A stretch of 64,000 nucleotides of DNA from Rhinopomastus cyanomelas (GCA_013400115.1 VXBP01004084.1:703431-767430), one strand, 5' to 3'; positions 37,201 through 45,430 are shown, numbered from the stretch's first letter. Translations and numbers: made by a program. Notes: generated by a model from the sequence alone, not told the origin.

Positions 37201-40200
37201 GCCCGATGCATTTACAGCAGGAGATTTCCCTTTAACTTTCTTGCGCTTGACAGTTCATTTATAAGAACCTCCCCCACAATGCCCACTTTCCCCCCTCCTT
37301 TGCTTTTTCATAAAGTAACCCACTCACTCATCTTGTCACTCGTCCGCAACCACTGTACGGCTGGTGACAGTGTCCCGCACACACCGCTCCCAGCACAGCG
37401 CAGTGCCCGGGTAACCCCCCAACTCCACCCCACCCCGTTACAGTGTCTCAGCTACAGCCGCGCTTCGCCCGCGGCTCCGCAGCAGATAACGGAGCCGGTA
37501 CGGGAGCCCGAGTTCTCCGAGAGAGCGAGCGAGACTCTGTGCCTTCTGCTAAACCCCGCTCGGCCCTCCGGCTCGGGACAGCCCCAGAAACGCGTTGGGG
37601 CAGGAGCCGGGGGATGACTGTGGGATGGGGGATGAGTGCGGGGCGGGGGGGTGACATTTCTCTTTCGCGGAGACATTTCTCTTCCTGCCCGCGACCAGGC
37701 AGGATCTACACCCCGAAAAACAAAATCCCGGGTTGGTAATCCGGGATTGCGCCGGCTATGCGAACCCGTGCAAAAGCGGCTCCGGGATGGGTGTCGGCGG
37801 GGCATCGCCGGGCTCCGCAGGCCCGCAAGCTCGGAGGCAGGAACGGTCGCCGTTTGCCCGGAGGCCAGAGGGCATGGACACAGGGTTAAATATCCCGTAT
37901 CTGAGAGGTCACGGAGAACAGGACATCCCTGACCCTATTCACGGTACCGTGAGATGATCTCGGGGAACTAGGGCTCCTCTCATCACCGCGGGTTTGGACG
38001 AGGTTTGGATGTTCAGAAGGAAAAAAGGGTCTCCAGGGATCTGCCTGCGCTGGTTCCAATCTGAAACCTTGGCCCTTCAACCGGCCACAAAGAAGACACT
38101 AAAAATAACTTATTTTCATTACAAAGATGCTTTTAAAGAGAAACCGGAGGAAAGGCGGGGGGAACGTTTCTGCAACGGGATTAATGTAAGTTGGAGTGGA
38201 ATAAAAGGAAGTCAACGCTGAGGAAAAAAAGGAACTTAAAAGGAAACCAGTAGTAGATCATATAGAGTTTGTTTTGGCCTGCAGTGCGGTAATGCCGAGT
38301 TCCTGACCCCTTCACTGAACTCCTCCGCTTTTAAAGTCTCTGCAAGTGTGACTCACAGTAAATTTTCGGCGTCGAGCATGTTTACTACACTAAACACCAA
38401 AAAAGAAAAGTTCACCTCCTCATGTTAACGGTCCCCCCAGCACTCGCCATCCCGTGCACTCCCGCAGCTGCTGCGGGTCTCTCGTCCCCGCCCATCCCGC
38501 AGCCCCGGGCGCGGTTTCCCTTGGCAGAGCCGCGCCCGGAGCTGGAAACGCCGAGCGTGGAGCTGCCGAGGCGAAAGATCTCAGAGATACTGCTGCTTCC
38601 AGGAGACGAATTACGGTCTTCTGTCAGCTTCTTTCAAGCTGTAGGCTTCCCGACCGCTTTGCCATGCTACGGGGAAGGAAGGGAACGTCCCCACGGCTCG
38701 GAGCAACCCCACACCCAGGACCCCACTTGCCCCGAGGAAGCCGAGAGCGGCTGCAGGACGGGTCTCTGCACCCACCCGAGGAAAGGAGAGGATGCGGGCA
38801 GCGAGCATCAGGTGGAGCGGCTTCGCTCCTGCATTCCTTACGGAAGAACCAGCCCTCGGGGCTCATTTCGACCCCAGTCCAGAGGTGCCGGCGGGAAGGA
38901 CCCACGGGCGAAGGTCCTCAAACGACGCCCGTGCGCGGCCTGGGAGGTGCGAGGGAGAGGCGGAACCGTCCGTCCCGTCCCATCCCGTTCCCGAGCACGG
39001 TCCCCATCAGCCACACCGCCCCTTCTCGCTCCTCGGGGAGAACGGCGGTGCCCGCTGTCCTCAGCCAGGGCAAGGAGCGACAGCCCGATGGACCCACGGC
39101 AGGAGGTGGAGCTGGGTGGTCTTTAAGGTCCCTTTCGACCTAAACCTTCCGTGGTCCTAACCCGTTCACGTCGGGGACAAGAACCATCCCCTGCGTCACC
39201 CCAGCTGCATAACACGGTATGAATCTCCGCAAAGGAGGAAGGGAATAAACCTGATCTTAAAAAATAATAAAGATCCCGTCAAACCAACCTGAGGCGGTCG
39301 GTTCCCAGGCCTCGGTGAAAGCAGTTAATGAACCATCCCATTTCTGTGTGGTAACTGGTCACCCCCTTTCTTGCCGACACTTTCTAGGGAAAACACCAGA
39401 CCCGCAGGAAGGAACATGGTTTTCTGCAGAGACTTTTGAACACGGGCAAGAGGGAACACGAGGAGGCTGATCCGAGCTTGCCCACCTGCTGGGGCTCAGT
39501 GGCTGCAGCGGCTTTGGACTACTGGAGCTGCTCTGGACAAGCGGATCTGCCCTGACCCTCACCCCCACGCATCACTATGGGCTAGTGTGAGGATTAAGGC
39601 TTAAATCCTTCTCCTAGCGTGTTACACGGTAAAGCTCACAGGGAGCAGAGCGGGATCAGGATGAGGCTGGGCAGGACTCAACCCCGCAGTGCTGCCCTCT
39701 TTCTCCCCGAGCCTCCTGCAAACCGGATTTATAGATTTCCCTGTGCGGCGAGAGATCTCGAGCACTTGGGCGATGGAGCTCGCCCCGACAATTATTCTAC
39801 AGGCTAATCTCTGTGGATAGGCTCCTTTCCTTCCTTCATTACCTCATTCCCTCCTTCCCTTGACGTCAGCTCGCGTTCGTTAGCGAAGCGGCTTATGGAA
39901 GTGACAGCATTTTGTTGTCCCACGTCCAGTGTTGATTAGCCGGGGATGATATAAGCGGCCTCCGAGAAGAGACACTCGCCGCTTCCTTTGCCGAGGAGAA
40001 ATTGTTTTGTGTGCAGGAGTCACTTAGCAACTCCGAGATACGGGAGCGGCTCCAAGTTCACAAAAAGTTGAAGAATAAATTTAGGGGAACTACTCACTAA
40101 ACACGTTGTAAAACTGCGAGAGCCACGCCTGGCCCCCAGGCCAGAAACAGGCAAAGGAAGAACCCGCACTCGCAGCGGCCCCGGCTCTTTTCAAATAGGA

Positions 40201-43200
40201 TTGGGGCTGGTTTCAGGGCGCCAGGAGCACCTTTCCCCCAGCAGGGGAAAGCGATGGAGTTATTGCTCCGTTTTCGATAACTAGCCAACCTCCCCGCAGG
40301 CCAGTCCTGGTTGTCGAAGGGCAAGAAGTCTTGTCTGCAAGAAGTAGCATCAGAGTTTTAACTGCCCAAATCCTGCTCTGCCCAGTGCCGCTGCTCTCCA
40401 GCCAGCCAGCGCTCCTGCATCTTCGCAGGATTCTGTGGTGGATTGTTTCGTTTTGTTGGTTTTGTTGTTAACTTGTGAATCGGTTTGTTGCTTTGTTAGT
40501 TATTTTATAATGGTAAAAGTGAACATGTTTCCTCGAAGAAAGGGCATGCGGGGAGATACAGCGCCAAAAGGGGCAAAGCAAGGTAAGAGCCGGCGGAGGT
40601 ACCTGCTGTAGGGGGTCCGCAGGAGCAGGGCCTGGCTGCCCGTGCAGCTGTCGGTAGGGGTGTGACAGCCGTACACCGGGGGAGGCACCGAGTACTGCTG
40701 GTCCCCTGCAGAAAGAGCGACAAAGGGTTAACCCCCGCGGACACCAACCGTGTGTCCCCTTGTTCTCCAGCTCTGGGCAACTCTAGATCGGTGCCAGACC
40801 TGCAGGAGCGGGCTAACGGGCGCGACTCCGGAGTCGCTCCGGATGTCCTTTTGAGCACATCACGCGGAGGCTGAAACGGCTGGAATTACCTATGGGGGGC
40901 TGCTGGCTGATGGGATCCTCGTGTTTGAAGGAGTGGTTTGTAAACTGGGCGGCATGGTGGGTCGGCGTGTGTCCGTAGCTCGGGGTCCCGTCAAACGCCA
41001 CGGTGCTGTAGCCTGCCGAGAGAGCACAGCGCGGTTAGGAGACTGAACCTGCTCGGCAAGGCCATGCTCTGTCCCGCATGCCTCCCTCAGCTCAGGCACT
41101 TGGCAAAAGGGACACCCTCCCTCACACAAATATCCCTTTCCCCACCCCACCCCCCCGCCCCAGGGGCAGCAGAAAGTCGAAAGTTTCGTTCGCGTTTAAA
41201 GGGAACAGATCGGCTTCGGTAATAAAAAGGATGTTCTCATTAATTGTTGCTCATATTAAAGAGGAAGATTCCCATCTGCTCAGTGCACTCCTCTGCCGTT
41301 TCCAATTTAAAGTTACCCTTTCATCTTTCCTTTCTTTTTTTTCCCCTTTTTTTTTTTTTTAAGAGCAGCTTTCTGAAGAGTCTGCAATAAAGAGGCGGAA
41401 TGTCACATGCGAAAATAAAACTCCTCCTTTCAGCGAAAATCGTTCTCCGAAATAATAAACAGCCTATTTTGTTTCCTACACGGAGCAGATTCAGATGGAA
41501 AGAGCCCACCTCTGCTGACCCTGGGCCGCCTCGCAATCGTAAATCAGGTGCTTGGACACCAGCTTTCATTAATGACTTGGAGCTGGCTAAACAACTTCGG
41601 CTAAAAAAGTAATTACGAAGTAATATTATCTCAGAGGCTTCTCGGCTCATCAGCATTTACCCGGAGAACCCAGCGCCTTCGAGAGCCTCTCTCCCAAAAA
41701 AGCAAAACAAAAGGTCGGACTCGGACTGGGAAAAGACACCAAAGCGACGACGAACTCTTCATCCCTCCCCCGCACCCCTCTCACCCCGCTCTTAACCCGC
41801 TTATTCCAGCCCGGGCAGCCCCCGCAGCTCCCTTGGCGAGTGCTGTTCGGCCCCAGGTGGAGTGTGTACGAGAGGGAACGCTCGGAGGATTTCTTGGCTC
41901 CTCTCTCGGTGCCCGGTGCTGTGCGGGTCTCTACTTCACCTCCGCTGATGGGGAATCACGGAGGGTTCAGAGAACATTGAACAGAGTGGACAAAGGGGCA
42001 CGGTTGTTGCTTCTCCATTTTGTTCTGTGCAAACAGCTGAGACCCACTGACGCTATGGGGCTTCATTAACCTGTGGGGCTGCGCAGGAGAAATGAAGGGA
42101 GCAAACAAAAACAATCCAGGAGACTGAAACCTTCACCTTGCGAATGCTTTGAAGCCGGCCCGGAGCTGGGACCGGAGCAGGACTGGCTTGTCGCGGGTGA
42201 AGTGTCTGTGCCACCGCCCTGGCCCTGGCAGCTCCCTTCGGGCGATGACAGGCTGGTACCTTACGGGCTCCCATCCCGCAGCTGCTTCTCGCTCCTTATC
42301 TCTTCCCTTAGCCCTCAAGATAGAGATTCAACCTTCAACTCCCTTTTCCCCATTTTTTCTCTGCCTCTTTTCTTTTTGAATTCTCAGAAAACACCGACAC
42401 TTTCTAAGTTACTTTTGGCCCGACGCAGGCTTTGGTGACCTTCAAAACTCAGCTCGGAGCAGAACGAGGCTTTGGCCGCATTTTCCGGTGTTGCCTGACC
42501 CAAAGCTTCAGGAATGCGATAAGAAAGTGGAGTTCTGAACCGAGCTGCCGATAGCGAGGTCTCTTTAATTAGGGCGTTATCAAAGGCAGGCCTGATTAAA
42601 ACGTGCTGAAAATAATTGAAAGTTGTACATCTGCTGGAGAACGGGGCCCGCCGGAGGCAGCCAGTTGTTGGAGGAGCCCAGCTGGATGAAAGGGACGAAG
42701 GAGAAGAGGAAAACTGGGCAGAAATTTCAAAGCCTTGGGCTTCATAACCCCCCACCCCGTCCCAGACTTGGCAGAAATGTCATCACAGAGCCAAGGTAGC
42801 GGCTTTCCCACGGCCCGAGGAACCGGCTGAAAAAATAAAATAAAGAGGAGTTCAACCTTGAGGAGAGCAAAGCAAGAACGGATTATCCATCCACAACAAC
42901 ACGGGAAAAATAAGCAAGCACCCTCTGCCGAAGGAGCTCGCTGCAGTAGTTGTGGCTAAGCCGCAGCACTGCCCATGAGACGAGATAGCCCCGAGCTAAG
43001 ACCAGTAAAGCCCAGTACGGGCTCCCAGTTCTGGTGCGTTAACTGCCCTGTTAAACTCAGATGACGGGACGGTGCGGGGTCGCGGCTGTTTCTGCCCATC
43101 TCAGGCAGAGTTTAACCCCCTCTCCCTGCTCCCCACCGTCCTGCCGCTGTGTCGGTACAGCCTTACAAACCCTCTCGATGTCTAAAATCCTCTCCCATGT

Positions 43201-44460
43201 GTAAGAATCGCACGTCCGAGACAACCCTCCAGCCCCGGGGATGCCGCCCGCCTTCGGTAGCCCGGCCCGGCGCTTCCCAGGGTCAGAGCCTGGTGCTGGG
43301 CGAGCAGCGAGGACAGAGATCGGGAAGCGAAGGTGACAAAGCGGTGGCAGCGAGACAGCAATCTGGCACTGCCCAGGGAAGCCCCGTGACCGCACTGGCC
43401 CAAGACCGCTCGATCGACCCTCCCGGGGAACACGGGACCGGCAGAAGGAGGCAACAAGTTCCCCGCATTTGCTTCTTCTCCTTCTTCCTTGCCCTTGCAC
43501 TACCAGACGTTCGTACTGGAGCCACTGGAAGGAAAACCATTAGCTGATGGTCCCACAGGCAGGGAATGAGCCCGGACCTGGAGCCCGCGGAGATTTCTCG
43601 GGCAAACACTGGCCTGTCCTCGCCACTGAGAGGGTGAAAACCAAGCACGGGGCAGCCTGTCCTTTTGTCCCACACGGGGCTCCAACGCAGCAACGGGCGG
43701 CCCCGGCGGTTCCCGGCACTGAAGGAGTTTGGGGATTACATTCCCTCACCAAGGATCTGTAGAGTGGGTTTGTCTGTCTCGGGACACCGGCCCCATCCCC
43801 GCGTTCATCCCGAGTGAACCCTGGTGAGGCGAAGGGCTGCCCCAGCCCGGCTGGCAGAGGAGAGGTAGGGACGAGGAGCTGGTGGCTCCCACAAATCCCT
43901 GAGGGGTGAGGGAAGCGGCGGCTCGGGCGGGCCTGCCTGGCCCGGCGAGGAAAGGCTGGGCTGAATGTTCACACCCTGTGCGGCCCGGCAAGGCTGAGCG
44001 GACCTCCGGACACCCCCCCTCTCCCCACACCCACTCCTCATCGCTCGCCGCCCTTACCCTGGTTGCGGATGGCCTGTTGGCTCTCCAGGCAGTTGGGCAG
44101 GTAGGGCCCGTTGGCGAATACTCGGGCCTGGCCCGCAGGCGGCTGTCCGGGCGGGGCGGCCCCGAAGGGCCCGTAGCGACAAGCCCCGGCAGTGCCCGTG
44201 AACTGGCCCGAGAAGTGGACGGTGAAGGCGCTCAGGTACTGCTCCTCATGCGGGTCCGACCCGTTCCAGCTGGGCTCCTGCTTGATGAAGGAGTGCGGCC
44301 CCAAGGAGCCGTAGGAGCCCCCAGGAGGAAAGTCCAATACCGGAGCCCACTGCGCCGCGCTGCTCCCCGGCACGGTGCAGCTGCTGCTGCCCGGCAGCGC
44401 GGGCACGGCGGGTACGGCCGAGGGCAGCAGCGCGTTGAGGTCCCGCACGTCGGAGCCCAT
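13137..44460 (-). CDS. WT1: WT1 zinc-finger transcription factor, complete coding region in nine exons
   Basis: The nine minus-strand exons listed separately join with matched phases into 1266 nt: 421 residues with KTS, 418 without. All introns are GT-AG. The protein starts MGSDVRDLNALLP and ends KLQLAL, as in vertebrate WT1. Residues 1-270 form the Pro/Gly/Ser-rich regulatory half (dimerisation, repression and activation regions in known WT1). C2H2 fingers lie at about 297-319 (CAYPGC...H), 327-349, 357-377 and 388-410, with KTS at 380-382 between fingers 3 and 4. WT1 is a nuclear factor that binds GC-rich promoters (-KTS) and RNA or splicing sites (+KTS) and drives kidney, gonad and mesothelium development. 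It is shorter than the 449-residue human form because exon 5 (17 residues) and the exon 1 polyproline run are missing. No stop, frameshift or lost zinc ligand is seen. The start is the conserved ATG at 44460; an upstream non-AUG start is also possible. Confidence 0.97.
14472..14535 (+). mobile_element. CR1 3'-end fragment
   Basis: TTAATGGTTGGGCTTGGTGA, TCTTAAAGGTCCTTTCCATCC, then ACTCCATGACTCTATGG. A different CR1 subfamily from the copy at 15811, judged by the TTGGTGATCTTAAAGG wording. Confidence 0.82.
15811..15913 (+). mobile_element. CR1 3'-end fragment
   Basis: TGTGAGTTGGTCTAGGTGGT, CCTGCTGTGGCAGGGGG, CGATCTTTTGAGGTCCCTTC and terminal ATTCTGTG/ATTCCATG/ATTCTATG units. Confidence 0.9.
16681..16700 (-). 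promoter_or_regulatory. WT1: Alternative KTS splice donors
   Basis: On the minus strand the sequence reads TACAG|GTAAAACAA|GTGCGT. Donor 1 (GTAAAA, 16695) gives -KTS, donor 2 (GTGCGT, 16686) gives +KTS, 9 nt apart. Both GT dinucleotides are intact. In human WT1, mutations that disable the distal donor cause Frasier syndrome. Confidence 0.95.
16687..16779 (-). CDS. WT1: WT1 exon 9, zinc finger 3 and KTS
   Basis: 93 bp to the distal donor (+KTS), or 84 bp (16696-16779) to the proximal donor (-KTS), exactly as in mammals. Encodes [20 protein letters not shown] then THTRTHTGKT, with ligands C357, C360, H373 and H377. Using the distal site adds KTS between fingers 3 and 4, which stiffens the linker change, lowers DNA binding and favours RNA and speckle association in known WT1. 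Confidence 0.97.
16780..18133 (-). other. WT1: WT1 intron 8 (1354 bp)
   Basis: Donor GTTTGT, acceptor TCTTTTCAG. Holds a CA dinucleotide run at 17014-17032. No other feature recognised. Confidence 0.92.
17014..17032. repeat. (CA)n microsatellite
   Basis: Uninterrupted CA repeat of about 9.5 units inside WT1 intron 8. Confidence 0.95.
18134..18223 (-). CDS. WT1: WT1 exon 8, zinc finger 2
   Basis: 90 bp, as in mammals. Encodes [20 protein letters not shown] then LKRHQRRHT. Zinc ligands C327, C332, H345 and H349; the SRSDQ helix contacts DNA. Acceptor TTCACAG, donor G|GTTTGT (a weaker donor than its neighbours). Confidence 0.97.
18394..18548 (+). mobile_element. CR1 3'-end fragment
   Basis: Begins at the GCACTGATCTGCC motif (CR1 GCACAGGCTGCCC), then AGTCTCCTTCACTGGAGACA, GGATTAGATGATCTTTTGAG and a terminal GATTCTGTG. 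About 155 bp of a 5'-truncated copy. Confidence 0.9.
18781..18841 (+). mobile_element. Degraded CR1 3'-end fragment
   Basis: GAGTTGGAACTGGATGATGG, TTCCTTCCAGCCCTGAGTG and ATTCTGATTCCATGG resemble a diverged CR1 tail. It lies 14 bp before the next CR1 tail. Confidence 0.6.
18855..18937 (+). mobile_element. CR1 3'-end fragment
   Basis: GCCTGCTCTGGCAGGGGGAT, GGACTAGATGATCTTTCGGG, TCCCTTCCAATCCCTG and two terminal ATTCTATG units. Well preserved, hence fairly young. Confidence 0.9.
19612..19689 (+). mobile_element. CR1 3'-end fragment
   Basis: GTGATCCTGCTGTGGCAGGG, then the GGACTAGATGATCTTTTGGG block, TCCCTTCCAA and a terminal GATTCTATGA. About 80 bp, 5'-truncated. Confidence 0.88.
20140..21341 (+). 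mobile_element. Solo LTR of an endogenous retrovirus
   Basis: A 1202-bp block starts TGTGCC and ends ATGACA (TG...CA ends) and is flanked on both sides by the 5-bp direct repeat CTTCC (20135-20139 and 21342-21346), as expected for a target-site duplication. An AATAAA signal lies at 21226-21231, about 110 bp before the right end, giving plus orientation (antisense to WT1) with an R/U5-like tail. No gag, pol or env sequence and no second LTR are seen, so it looks like a solo LTR left by recombination. The 127-codon frame at 20342-20725 lies within it and is not thought to be coding. Family unknown. Confidence 0.7.
22597..22905 (-). mobile_element. Ancient amniote interspersed repeat (CR1/L3-like)
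   Basis: Contains wording typical of old amniote CR1-like repeats, such as GGTCCATCCAGCCCAGCA (about 22640) and GTCTCTTAAACC with GCATCCACAG (about 22836-22872). Assignment rests on recalled consensus wording, so family and ends are uncertain. Confidence 0.4.
24441..24510 (-). mobile_element. CR1 3'-end fragment
   Basis: Reads as the reverse complement of a CR1 tail: TCACAGGATCGGTGAAGCTG followed by GGAAGGGGCCTCAAGAGACC-like sequence. It is oriented in the sense of WT1, unlike most intronic CR1 here. Confidence 0.7.
26241..26391 (-). CDS. WT1: WT1 exon 7, zinc finger 1
   Basis: 151 bp, as in mammals. Encodes DVRRVPGVAPTIVRSASE then TNEKRPFM and finger 1 (C297, C302, H315, H319), ending HT plus one base of Gly. 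Acceptor TTGTAG, donor G|GTGAGT. Finger 1 of WT1 contributes little to DNA specificity but aids RNA and protein contacts. Confidence 0.97.
26392..27674 (-). other. WT1: WT1 intron between exons 6 and 7 (1283 bp)
   Basis: Contains a striking 42-bp hairpin at 27203-27244. Nothing else recognised. Confidence 0.92.
27203..27244. repeat. Near-perfect 20-bp-arm hairpin
   Basis: The arms at 27203-27222 and 27225-27244 are reverse complements at 19 of 20 positions, with a 2-nt TT centre. The inner 12 bp (TTAACTCCCATG / CATGGGAGTTAA) are perfect; one A/C mismatch separates them from a further 7 paired bases. Confidence 0.9.
27675..27777 (-). CDS. WT1: WT1 exon 6 (mammalian numbering)
   Basis: 103 bp against 97 bp in human. 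Encodes HTAGYENENHSAPMLYS then CGAQYRIHTHGVFRGIQ. The two extra codons lie in the MLYSC stretch. Acceptor TTTACAG, donor CAA|GTGAGT. Follows exon 4 directly in the reading frame, confirming absence of exon 5 from this transcript model. Confidence 0.96.
31468..31505. repeat. Nested palindrome in WT1 intron 4
   Basis: Arms ATTAATCT (31468-31475) and AGATTAAT (31498-31505) enclose a second inverted pair, TTGTAC (31481-31486) and GTACAA (31492-31497), with a 5-nt centre. It includes an ACAAAG SOX/TCF-type core. Confidence 0.7.
35290..35790. other. Intragenic CpG-rich island in WT1 intron 4
   Basis: About 500 bp of very GC- and CpG-rich sequence in otherwise A/T-rich intron 4, starting about 130 bp past exon 4. 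Open frames of 111-194 codons run on both strands, as expected from low stop-codon density rather than coding. A CACGTG E-box lies near 35787. It could be an internal promoter or a Polycomb-type element; there is no direct sign of either. Confidence 0.55.
35925..36002 (-). CDS. WT1: WT1 exon 4
   Basis: 78 bp, as in mammals. Encodes SDNLYQMTSQLECMTW then NQMNLGSTLK, ending two bases into a Gly codon. Acceptor TACGACAG, donor GG|GTAAGG. It joins straight to the exon homologous to mammalian exon 6 (GG|C CAT), keeping frame. Confidence 0.96.
39109..39155 (+). mobile_element. CR1 3'-tail remnant
   Basis: Resembles the CR1 3' end: GGTCTTTAAGGTCCCTTTCGACCTAAACC-like wording spread over 39118-39145, followed by a decayed terminal repeat. 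Very short and diverged. Confidence 0.5.
39861..39955 (+). promoter_or_regulatory. CRE plus TATA-like module in WT1 intron 3, antisense orientation
   Basis: A full palindromic cAMP response element TGACGTCA (39861-39868) is followed 82 bp later by TATAAG (39950-39955) and then by GC-rich sequence. The TATA orientation would drive plus-strand RNA, opposite to WT1. Both motifs are seen directly; promoter activity is inferred only. Confidence 0.3.
40603..40705 (-). CDS. WT1: WT1 exon 3
   Basis: 103 bp, as in mammals. Encodes GDQQYSVPPPVYGCHTPT then DSCTGSQALLLRTPYS, ending inside a Ser codon. Acceptor CTGCAG, donor CAG|GTACCT. Part of the transactivation/repression region. Confidence 0.96.
40706..40889 (-). 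other. WT1: WT1 intron 2 (184 bp)
   Basis: Very short, GC-rich intron between exons 2 and 3, with donor GTAATT and acceptor CTTTCTGCAG. No other feature seen. Confidence 0.93.
40890..41012 (-). CDS. WT1: WT1 exon 2
   Basis: 123 bp, the same length as mammalian exon 2. It completes Gly135 and encodes YSTVAFDGTPSYGHTP, then THHAAQFTNHSFKHEDPI and SQQPPI, plus one base. Acceptor CGGCAG at 41013, donor G|GTAATT at 40889. Belongs to the N-terminal regulatory domain. Confidence 0.96.
   Translation of the reverse strand, partial: ATAPWRLTGPRATDTRRPTMPPSLQTTPSNTRIPSASSPP
41013..44057 (-). other. WT1: WT1 intron 1 (3045 bp)
   Basis: Donor GTAAGG, acceptor CTCGGCAG. GC-rich in its first kilobase (about 43060-44050) and more A/T-rich further in. 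It contains a run of 14 T at 41347-41360 (A-run in the sense of WT1). In mammals the antisense RNA WT1-AS starts in this intron. No ORF or promoter motif here proves a bird counterpart. Confidence 0.9.
44058..44460 (-). CDS. WT1: WT1 exon 1 (canonical AUG to first donor)
   Basis: Encodes residues 1-134 plus one base of codon 135. It opens MGSDVRDLNALLPS and holds the conserved stretches AAQWAPVLDFPPG, HSFIKQEPSW (with an IKQE sumoylation-type site) and LSAFTVHFSGQFTGTAGACRYGPFG, and ends AIRNQ. The donor is G|GTAAGG at 44057. The long polyproline tract between YGSLG and HSFIKQEP of human WT1 is absent: here YGSLGP runs straight into HSFIKQEP. The exon lies in a strongly CpG-rich block. Long open frames on the opposite strand here, such as 43906-45090, are shadows of the GC bias. 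Confidence 0.96.
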
Positions 44461-44688
44461 CTGCTCGCAGACCTTCTGTCGGCCGCCGGGCAGCCACTCC
44501 GGGCCCGGGCCGCACTTGCTGCTCCAGCAGCCCTGGCCCCGGGCCGCCAAAGCGGAGGGCGGCTCGGGCTGTGGGCACCAGCCCGGCGGGCTCAGCCCCT
44601 TGGGGGAACTCTGCTCCGCGACGCAGTTGCTCCCCGGGTCCAGCCCGGCGGGAGCCGGCAGCAGCGACAGGGAAAGGTTGTTCTCCAG
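44461..44688 (-). CDS. WT1: Candidate CUG-initiated N-terminal extension of WT1
   Basis: The frame of the canonical ATG stays open upstream to an in-frame TGA at 44811-44809, about 116 codons, and contains no ATG. In mammals a longer WT1 starts at an in-frame CUG 68 codons upstream. Here CTG codons sit in frame at 44688-44686 (context GCGATCCTGGA, which matches the human region as I recall it) and at 44643-44641 (followed by codons for DPGSNCV, similar to human QDPASTCV). These would add 76 or 61 residues. The open frame is seen directly; use of the CUG is inferred from the mammalian gene. Confidence 0.6.
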
Positions 44689-45430
44689 GATCGCCTCCGG
44701 GCTCGCCCCCGCTCGCAGCGCTGGGGGTGCGTATGTCTGCGTGTCCGTCGGTCTGTCCGTGTGTCCGTGTTGAGGCGGGGCGGTATGGGGCACAGCCGTC
44801 TCGCTGCCTCACCTCGGATTCCTGCTCACCCTCAACTTTGCCAAGCTCAAATAGAGGCGCTCGCAGGGGAGGAGGAGCCAGCCGCTGAGATCCTCCATTC
44901 ACACACACACGCACAGCCCCCGCCGAGGGGCTGCCCACAGCCCGCTCGGCTGGACCCCGCCGGGCCAGACACGCGGGGGAATGCAGGAGAGGTTACTGGA
45001 GGGAATAGATCTCCCCTACACATCACTCCCACCCTTCTGCTGCTGCAAGCGCCACTAAATCTCACTCTAACGTCCCTTCCTTCGCTTTAGCAGAGACTCA
45101 CGAGGCTGTTAGAGGGAACCAGGTGCCCAGTAAGTATGTGCTGGACGCCTTCCCTCTCCAGCTCCGTGCCTGGCCCTGGGGACCCCAGAGGGTGGGGCGG
45201 GTCGCAGACCCTGGGGAAGCGCAGAGGAGCCGGGGAAGTGACCCGGCCCGGGACGGACGGACCCCGTCCCTGCCAGGCACAGCAGCTTTCTAGGTGCCTC
45301 TCCCGCGTCTCCCTCAACCCTTGTAGGGCGCAGAAGGCGGCGGGGTGCTGGGCAAAGGCCAGTCCGCAGCCTCCCTGCGGGATACACTTACCCGCCGCTG
45401 GAAGGACCGAGCCCGTTGTTCCGCGGTGAC
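44461..45430 (-). promoter_or_regulatory. WT1: WT1 5' UTR and CpG-rich promoter region
   Basis: This GC- and CpG-rich block lies directly upstream of the WT1 start codon. No good TATA box is seen on the minus strand, in keeping with the TATA-less, GC-box promoter described for mammalian WT1. A CT-rich stretch (minus-strand GGCTCCTCCTCCCCTG, about 44866-44881) and a short CA/GT run near 44899-44914 lie in the likely core region. The transcription start cannot be read from sequence alone; I expect it between about 44800 and 45000. Confidence 0.5.

Larger units (their letters stand above)
36003..40602 (-). other. WT1: WT1 intron 3 (4600 bp)
   Basis: Contains three CpG-rich patches (about 36290-36770, 37380-37960 and 38430-39130), a CRE/TATA-like module near 39861-39955, a CR1 tail remnant near 39109-39155 and a TTGTT-rich stretch at 40441-40500. 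Human WT1 intron 3 carries a described haematopoietic enhancer; whether any of these patches corresponds is not known. Long open frames in both strands here are GC-bias shadows. Confidence 0.9.

Noticed and set aside
38422..39143. Two overlapping ORFs of 229-234 codons on the plus strand in intron 3
   Set aside because: Overlapping frames on both strands in CpG-rich sequence; stop-poor by composition, low-complexity Arg/Pro/Ser translation.
41013..44057. Bird WT1-AS antisense RNA
   Set aside because: Known in mammals from this intron, but nothing in the sequence alone shows its promoter, exons or poly(A) site here.
43906..45090. 394-codon plus-strand ORF over WT1 exon 1
   Set aside because: Antisense shadow of the GC-rich coding exon and promoter; no ATG-context, domain or splice support.
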